A stretch of 11,817 bases of DNA from NCBI GenBank assembly GCA_022824605.1, contig JAJDZO010000020.1:1-11817 (forward strand). Direction: 5' to 3'. Shown here piece after piece: positions 7,781-11,817 of the stretch. The notes below the pieces were generated by a model, which saw nothing but the letters and a program-made list of their open reading frames with translations, made no database searches and had not been told where the DNA came from. The translations under genes and the position numbers were made by a program. The DNA is from Acidimicrobiia bacterium. GTDB taxonomy: Bacteria; Actinomycetota; Acidimicrobiia; Acidimicrobiales; Aldehydirespiratoraceae. The first letter of the stretch is position 1. Each line of letters begins with the position of its first letter.

Positions 7781-7783
7781 GTG
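7748..7783 (+). promoter_or_regulatory. Probable leaderless promoter of the acyl-CoA carboxylase operon
   Basis: TAGGGT (7768-7773) fits the TANNNT -10 consensus and ends exactly 7 nt before the GTG start at 7781, the spacing expected if transcription begins on the G of the start codon. TTGACT (7748-7753) resembles a -35 element, but the spacer is only 14 bp, shorter than the usual 16-18. No Shine-Dalgarno sequence precedes the GTG, which agrees with a leaderless message. Confidence 0.5.
7754..7771. promoter_or_regulatory. Candidate operator: inverted repeat CCTAC-N8-GTAGG
   Basis: Perfect 5-bp arms, CCTAC (7754-7758) and GTAGG (7767-7771), flank an 8-bp centre. The 18-bp site lies between the -35-like and -10-like hexamers and covers the start of the -10, a position where a bound repressor would block transcription. 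Size and placement would suit a TetR-type regulator, but no regulator gene is in the window. The arms are short, so chance occurrence is possible. Confidence 0.35.
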
Positions 7784-9475
7784 AGGATCGACGCCGCCGC
7801 ATCGCTCAGCCTGCCGAAGCTGTTGGCGCCGGCGCTGCCGACCACGTTGGACACCGCCGCGGAGGCCTTTCGCCAGAACCGCGACGACATGGTGGAGCAG
7901 CTCGACGAGATCGAGGGCCTGCTCGACGAGGCCGAGGCGGGCGGCGGACCCGCGGCGATGGCGCGGCTCCGGTCTCGGGGCAAGCTGCCCATCCGGGAAC
8001 GCATCGCCAACGTGATCGACCCCAACAGCCCGTTCCTGGAGATCAGCGCCCTGGCCGCCTACCACTCCGACTACACGATGGGCGGCGGGATGGTGGTGGG
8101 CGTCGGCGTGATCGCCGGCACGGAGTGCGTGATCATGGGCAACGACCCCAGCGTGCTGGCTGGGGCCCTCACCCCGTATGCCAGCAAGAAATGGATGCGG
8201 GCCCTGGAGATCGCCCGCGACAACCGCATCCCCTATGTGAGCTTCGTGGAGTCCGCGGGCGCCGACCTGCGCCTCGGCGGCGGCTCGGGCGGCGGCTCGG
8301 AGTTCACCGGCGGGAGCAGCACCCGGGTGCAGACCACGCACTTCGCCGAGAGCGGCCGCTTCTTCTACGAGATGATCGAGCTGTCCAAGATGCGGATCCC
8401 GTCGGTGTGCGTGGTGTTCGGATCGTCCACCGCGGGGGGCGCCTACCAGCCGGGCCTGTCCGACTACAACATCGTGGTGGCCGACCAGTCCAAGATCTTC
8501 CTGGCCGGTCCGCCGCTGGTGAAGATGGCCACCGGAGAGGAGTCCGACGACGAGACTCTCGGCGGCGCCCGGATGCATGCCGAGGTCTCCGGGCTGGGCG
8601 ACTACTTCGCGGTGGACGAGATGGACGCCATCCGCATGTGCCGCGAGGCGGTGTCGCACCTCAACGTGCGCAAGCCCCACCCCGCTGCCACCATGGCCGC
8701 CGACGAGCCGGTCCATGATCCCGAGGAGCTGCTCGGAATGGTGAGCCGCGACCTGCGCCAGCCCTTCGACATGCGCGAGGTGATCGCCCGGGTGGTGGAC
8801 GGCTCCCGCTTCGAGGAGTACAAGGCCGGCTACGGCACCACCCTGGTGTGCGGCTGGGCGTCGATCTGCGGTTATCCGGTGGGGATCCTGGCCAACAACG
8901 GCGTGCTCTACCCCGACTCGTCCCAGAAGGGCGCCACCTTCATCCAGCTGTGCAACCAGATCGACGTGCCGCTGGTGTTCCTGCAGAACATCACCGGCTT
9001 CATGGTGGGACGCGACTACGAGGCCGACGGCATGGTCAAGAAGGGCTCCCAGATGATCAACGCGGTGACCAACTCGACGGTGCCGCACCTCACCGTGATC
9101 ATCGGGTCGTCGTATGGGGCCGGCACCTACGGAATGTCGGGGCGGGCCTTCGGCAACCGCTTCACCTGGCTGTGGCCCACGGCCAAGGTCGCGGTGATGG
9201 GACCCAAACAGATCGCCGGGGTGATGTCGCAGGTGCGTCGGGCCCGGGCGGCCCGCAAGGGCGAGCCCTTCGACGAGGACGAGGACGCCCGGATCGTGGC
9301 CCAGGCCGAGGCCATACAGGAGCGGGGCTCGCTGGCGCTGCGAGCCACCGGCGCCATCAGCGACGACGGGATAATCGACCCCCGAGACACCCGGGCCGTG
9401 CTGGGCATGTGCCTGTCGGTGGTTGGCAACCGTCCGATCGAGGGCGCCGAGGGCTTCGGAGTGTTCCGGCTGTGA
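7781..9475 (+). CDS. Acyl-CoA carboxylase, carboxyltransferase (beta) subunit
   Basis: The 564-aa carboxyltransferase transfers CO2 from carboxybiotin on the alpha chain to an acyl-CoA. It belongs with the methylcrotonyl-, geranyl- and propionyl-CoA carboxylase beta chains. Residues about 65-90 hold the N-terminal block LRSRGKLPIRERI. The two crotonase-like half-sites with oxyanion-hole glycines are GSSTAGGAYQPG (214-225) and GSSYGAGTYGM (442-452); between them lie FLAGPPLVKMATGEE and FLQNITGFMVG. The arrangement SSTAGGAY and AGPPLVK is closest to the MCC/GCC side of the family, but an unusual Gly/Ser-rich run, GGGSGGGSEFTGGSS, sits before the first half-site. The substrate cannot be settled from this. 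GTG 7781 is chosen because it gives a normal family length and fits a leaderless promoter; the frame upstream runs antisense through the oxidoreductase. Its stop overlaps the alpha-chain GTG by 4 bp. Confidence 0.93.
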   Translation: MRIDAAASLSLPKLLAPALPTTLDTAAEAFRQNRDDMVEQLDEIEGLLDEAEAGGGPAAMARLRSRGKLPIRERIANVIDPNSPFLEISALAAYHSDYTMGGGMVVGVGVIAGTECVIMGNDPSVLAGALTPYASKKWMRALEIARDNRIPYVSFVESAGADLRLGGGSGGGSEFTGGSSTRVQTTHFAESGRFFYEMIELSKMRIPSVCVVFGSSTAGGAYQPGLSDYNIVVADQSKIFLAGPPLVKMATGEESDDETLGGARMHAEVSGLGDYFAVDEMDAIRMCREAVSHLNVRKPHPAATMAADEPVHDPEELLGMVSRDLRQPFDMREVIARVVDGSRFEEYKAGYGTTLVCGWASICGYPVGILANNGVLYPDSSQKGATFIQLCNQIDVPLVFLQNITGFMVGRDYEADGMVKKGSQMINAVTNSTVPHLTVIIGSSYGAGTYGMSGRAFGNRFTWLWPTAKVAVMGPKQIAGVMSQVRRARAARKGEPFDEDEDARIVAQAEAIQERGSLALRATGAISDDGIIDPRDTRAVLGMCLSVVGNRPIEGAEGFGVFRL

Positions 9476-11523
9476 AAGCTGTTCACACGCTGTTGGTGGC
9501 CAACCGGGGCGAGATCGCCCGGCGGGTGTTCCGCACGGCGCGGGCCATGGGCATGCGCTGCGTGGCCGTGTTCGCCGACGCCGACGCCCGAGCGCCGTTC
9601 GTGGCCGAGGCCGATGCGGCCTTCCGGCTGCCCGGCGGATACCTCGACGGCGACGCAGTGGTGGCCGCCGCGGTCGCGGCCGGCGCCGACGCGGTGCATC
9701 CCGGGTACGGATTCCTTGCGGAGAACGCCGGGTTCGCCCGGGCCGCGACCGCCGCCGGCCTGGTGTGGGTCGGCCCGGGCCCGGAAGCCATCGAGACCAT
9801 GGGCGACAAGCTGGCGGCCAAGGCCGCGGCCGAGGCTGCGGGCGTGCCCACCCTGCCGTCGTGCGAGGACCCTGGCGACCCGAGCGAAGTCGGCTTCCCG
9901 CTCATGGTGAAAGCGGCCGCGGGCGGCGGCGGCAAGGGCATGCGCCTGGTGTCGGATCCCGCCGATCTGCCCGAAGCCGTGGCCGCGGCCCGGCGCGAGG
10001 CCCTCGCCGGCTTCGGTGACGACACCGTGTTCTTGGAGCGTTACCTGCCACGGTGTCGCCACATCGAGGTTCAGATCCTGGGCGACGGTCACGGCAACGT
10101 CGTCCATCTCGGCGAGCGGGAGTGCTCGATCCAGCGCCGCCACCAGAAGATCATCGAGGAGTCCCCGTCGACCGCGGTGGACGACGGCCTGAGAGCGGCC
10201 ATGGGCGACGCCGCGGTGCGGCTGGCCTCCTTGATCGGGTACTGCTCGGCGGGCACGGTGGAGCTGCTGCTCGACGACGACACCGGCGATTTCTTCTTCC
10301 TGGAGGTGAACACCCGCCTGCAGGTGGAGCACCCTGTCACCGAGGAGGTGACCGGAATCGACCTGGTCCGCGAGCAGTTGCGGGTGGCGACCGGAGAGCC
10401 GCTGGGCTACACCCAGGCCGACATCGCCTTCAGAGGTCACGCCGTCGAGGCCCGGCTCTACGCCGAGGACCCTGCGGCCGGTTTCCTGCCCGCGGTGGGC
10501 ACCCTGGCCGCCTTCGCTCCCCCGTCCGATCCGGCCGTGCGGTGGGACAGCGGCGTGGCCGCCGGCAGCGAGGTCGGGCTGGACTTCGACCCGATGCTGG
10601 CCAAGGTGATAGCCCACGCCCCCAGCCGGGCCGAGGCGGCCGGGCGCCTCGCCCTGGCCCTGGAGCACCTGCACATCGGCGGGGTGACCACCAACCGCCA
10701 CTTCCTGGTGGCCACGCTGCGCTCGGACGCATTCCTGGCCGGTGACACCACCACCGATTTCATCGATCGGGTCGGTCCGAGCCGAGCCGTCGCCCTCTCG
10801 CCCGCGGAGTGCCGGTACGCCGCAGTGGCCGCAGCCATGTGGCTCCAGGCCGCCGACCGGCAGCAGGCCGCCACGCTTCGATGGATGCCCAGCGGATGGC
10901 GCCACGGCCGTCTCCCGCCCGAGCGGGTGGAACTGGCCGTGGCCACGGCCGCCGAGCCGGTCACGGTCACGGTCTCGTACCGGCCCCGGCGCGACGGTTC
11001 CTTCACCGTGCGGGCCGAATGCGCCGTCGACGCAGTAGAGCAGGCGGCCACTACGGCGGCCGGGACGTCGGGAGGCGACCGCGCCGAGCAACCAGCCGTC
11101 GACGCAGTCGAGGCCACTGCGACGATCGCGGCCTGGCGATCCGACGGGCTCGACCTGGAGTGGGACGGTCGCCGGGTTCGGTATGCGGTCACGGCCGACG
11201 GCGCGAGGCTGCACGTGACCGGCGACTCCGAGACGGTCACGGTGACGGAGCTGCCCCGCTTCGGCGCTCCCGGCCGAGGTCTGGCCGCGGGCGGGTTCGC
11301 GGCGCCCATGCCCGGCGTGATCACCGAGGTGCGGGTGGCGGCGGGCGAACAGGTGGCCGCGGGCAGCACCCTGGTGGTGATGGAGGGGATGAAGATGGAG
11401 CACCACGTGAGCGCCCCCTGCGACGGAACCGTGGCCGAGGTGCTGGTGGCGCCCGGAGATCAGGTGGACAACGGCTCTCCGCTGCTGGTTTTCGAACCCG
11501 CCGAGCAACCCCGCGATGGCTGA
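9472..11523 (+). CDS. Acyl-CoA carboxylase alpha subunit (biotin carboxylase plus biotin carboxyl carrier domain)
   Basis: This 683-aa protein carboxylates its own biotin with ATP and bicarbonate, then passes CO2 to the beta subunit encoded just upstream. The biotin carboxylase domain begins at VANRGEIARRV and covers about 1-450. It contains the ATP-grasp glycine loop KAAAGGGGKGM (147-157), ERECSIQRRHQKIIEE (215-230) and FLEVNTRLQVEHPVTE (276-291). A beta-rich central domain (about 455-600) resembles the BT domain that joins such subunits. The C-terminal carrier domain (about 610-683) has the biotinylation site EGMKMEH with Lys641; the usual form is EAMKM. The central domain carries a 23-residue tandem duplication. 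The GTG start at 9472 forms a GTGA overlap with the beta-chain stop, indicating translational coupling. The longer frame upstream is a shadow inside the beta gene. It overlaps the AtuA-like gene by 8 bp. The pairing resembles geranyl-CoA carboxylase AtuC/AtuF or methylcrotonyl-CoA carboxylase. Confidence 0.95.
   Translation: MKAVHTLLVANRGEIARRVFRTARAMGMRCVAVFADADARAPFVAEADAAFRLPGGYLDGDAVVAAAVAAGADAVHPGYGFLAENAGFARAATAAGLVWVGPGPEAIETMGDKLAAKAAAEAAGVPTLPSCEDPGDPSEVGFPLMVKAAAGGGGKGMRLVSDPADLPEAVAAARREALAGFGDDTVFLERYLPRCRHIEVQILGDGHGNVVHLGERECSIQRRHQKIIEESPSTAVDDGLRAAMGDAAVRLASLIGYCSAGTVELLLDDDTGDFFFLEVNTRLQVEHPVTEEVTGIDLVREQLRVATGEPLGYTQADIAFRGHAVEARLYAEDPAAGFLPAVGTLAAFAPPSDPAVRWDSGVAAGSEVGLDFDPMLAKVIAHAPSRAEAAGRLALALEHLHIGGVTTNRHFLVATLRSDAFLAGDTTTDFIDRVGPSRAVALSPAECRYAAVAAAMWLQAADRQQAATLRWMPSGWRHGRLPPERVELAVATAAEPVTVTVSYRPRRDGSFTVRAECAVDAVEQAATTAAGTSGGDRAEQPAVDAVEATATIAAWRSDGLDLEWDGRRVRYAVTADGARLHVTGDSETVTVTELPRFGAPGRGLAAGGFAAPMPGVITEVRVAAGEQVAAGSTLVVMEGMKMEHHVSAPCDGTVAEVLVAPGDQVDNGSPLLVFEPAEQPRDG
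11011..11148 (+). repeat. In-frame ~69-bp imperfect tandem duplication in the carboxylase alpha gene
   Basis: Adjacent segments encoding R514-D536 and R537-G559 both follow the pattern R-A-E-x-A-V-D-A-V-E, then an Ala/Thr-rich stretch; the second copy has one extra codon (QP for C). The best-kept DNA is an 18-bp block, 11023-11040 and 11095-11112, matching at 17 of 18 positions and spaced 72 bp. It lies in the central domain between the biotin carboxylase and carrier domains. Confidence 0.6.
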
Positions 11524-11817
11524 ACCGATCCGAATCGCCAACTGTTCGGGCTTCTACGGCGATCGGTTGTCGGCTGCGGCCGAGATGGTGAACGGCGGGC
11601 CCATCGACGTTCTCACCGGAGACTGGCTGGCCGAGTTGACCATGCTGATACTGGCTCGCACCCGCGCCAAACGTCCCGGAGGCGGGTACGCCCGCAGCTT
11701 CGTCACCCAGATGGACCAGGTGATGGGCACCTGTCTCGACGAGGGCATCAAGGTGGTGTCCAACGCCGGCGGGCTCGATCCCCGCGGCTGTGCGCAGGCG
11801 GTGGCCGAGGTGGCCGA
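11516..11817 (+). CDS. AtuA-family protein (DUF1446), acyclic terpene utilisation-like; 3' partial
   Basis: The first 100 codons of a gene that runs off the right edge. The N-terminus, IRIANCSGFYGDRLSAA (5-21), then GGPIDVLTGDWLAELTMLIL (27-46), GYARSFV and KVVSNAGGLDP, is the characteristic opening of the AtuA/DUF1446 family. AtuA is encoded in the Pseudomonas citronellol/geraniol (atu) cluster with geranyl-CoA carboxylase AtuC/AtuF; its biochemical role is not established to my knowledge. ATG 11516 overlaps the last 8 bases of the alpha-chain gene in another frame, so it is translated from the same message. Its place directly after a two-subunit acyl-CoA carboxylase repeats the association seen in atu-type clusters and supports an isoprenoid or branched-chain substrate. 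Which one is inference. Confidence 0.9.
   Translation, partial: MAEPIRIANCSGFYGDRLSAAAEMVNGGPIDVLTGDWLAELTMLILARTRAKRPGGGYARSFVTQMDQVMGTCLDEGIKVVSNAGGLDPRGCAQAVAEVA

Noticed and set aside
7658..9088. Upstream extension of the DsbA-fold frame
   Set aside because: Antisense to the carboxylase beta gene; ATG 7657 gives a normal-sized family protein.
8848..9471. Upstream in-frame extension of the carboxylase alpha chain
   Set aside because: It lies wholly inside the beta-subunit gene in another frame; GTG 9472 immediately precedes the normal biotin carboxylase N-terminus.
9127..11541. An 804-codon open frame on the minus strand opposite the carboxylase genes
   Set aside because: Same GC-rich antisense artefact; the plus strand encodes unmistakable carboxylase domains.

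Overview
The window comes from a GC-rich bacterium, most likely an actinobacterium. This is inferred from strong G/C bias at third codon positions, several GTG starts, tightly packed or overlapping genes, a MenJ-like menaquinone reductase, a thioredoxin-fold protein resembling the mycothiol-linked Rv2466c family, and an acyl-CoA carboxylase split into a biotin carboxylase/BCCP alpha chain and a separate carboxyltransferase beta chain. A deep-branching lineage such as Acidimicrobiia is possible, but no rRNA or marker gene here proves it.

Layout. (1) 1-849 (+) is the 3' part of a metal-type (Zn/Mn) ABC transporter ATPase with a very histidine-rich C-terminal tail; its start lies left of the window. 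(2) 929-2161 (+) is a geranylgeranyl-reductase/MenJ-like flavoprotein, followed 18 bp later by (3) 2180-4996 (+), a complete phosphoenolpyruvate carboxylase. (4) Converging on ppc with an 18-bp gap is a minus-strand pair: a DsbA-fold, single-cysteine oxidoreductase (7657-6959), then 6 bp downstream a long Baeyer-Villiger-type flavin monooxygenase (6952-5015) of the 4-hydroxyacetophenone monooxygenase type. (5) Diverging from that pair across a 123-bp control region is a plus-strand operon: acyl-CoA carboxylase beta chain (7781-9475), biotin-containing alpha chain (9472-11523, 4-bp overlap) and the beginning of an AtuA-family (DUF1446) protein (11516 to the window end, 8-bp overlap).

How they fit together. 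The right half reads as a catabolic locus. A two-subunit acyl-CoA carboxylase translationally coupled to an AtuA homologue recalls the acyclic-terpene utilisation (atu) system, where geranyl-CoA carboxylase (AtuC/AtuF) acts in isoprenoid breakdown. The divergent ketone-oxidising monooxygenase and thiol oxidoreductase could belong to the same pathway, but that link is inference from position only. The left half holds core functions: metal uptake, quinone or isoprenoid side-chain reduction, and anaplerotic carbon fixation.

Smaller points of interest are a TAGGGT -10-like hexamer exactly 7 nt before the GTG of the carboxylase beta gene (probable leaderless mRNA) overlapped by an inverted repeat, and two in-frame tandem duplications, one in PEP carboxylase and one in the carboxylase alpha chain. 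I see no tRNA, rRNA, CRISPR array, insertion sequence or phage gene. There is no gene-free stretch longer than 123 bp.
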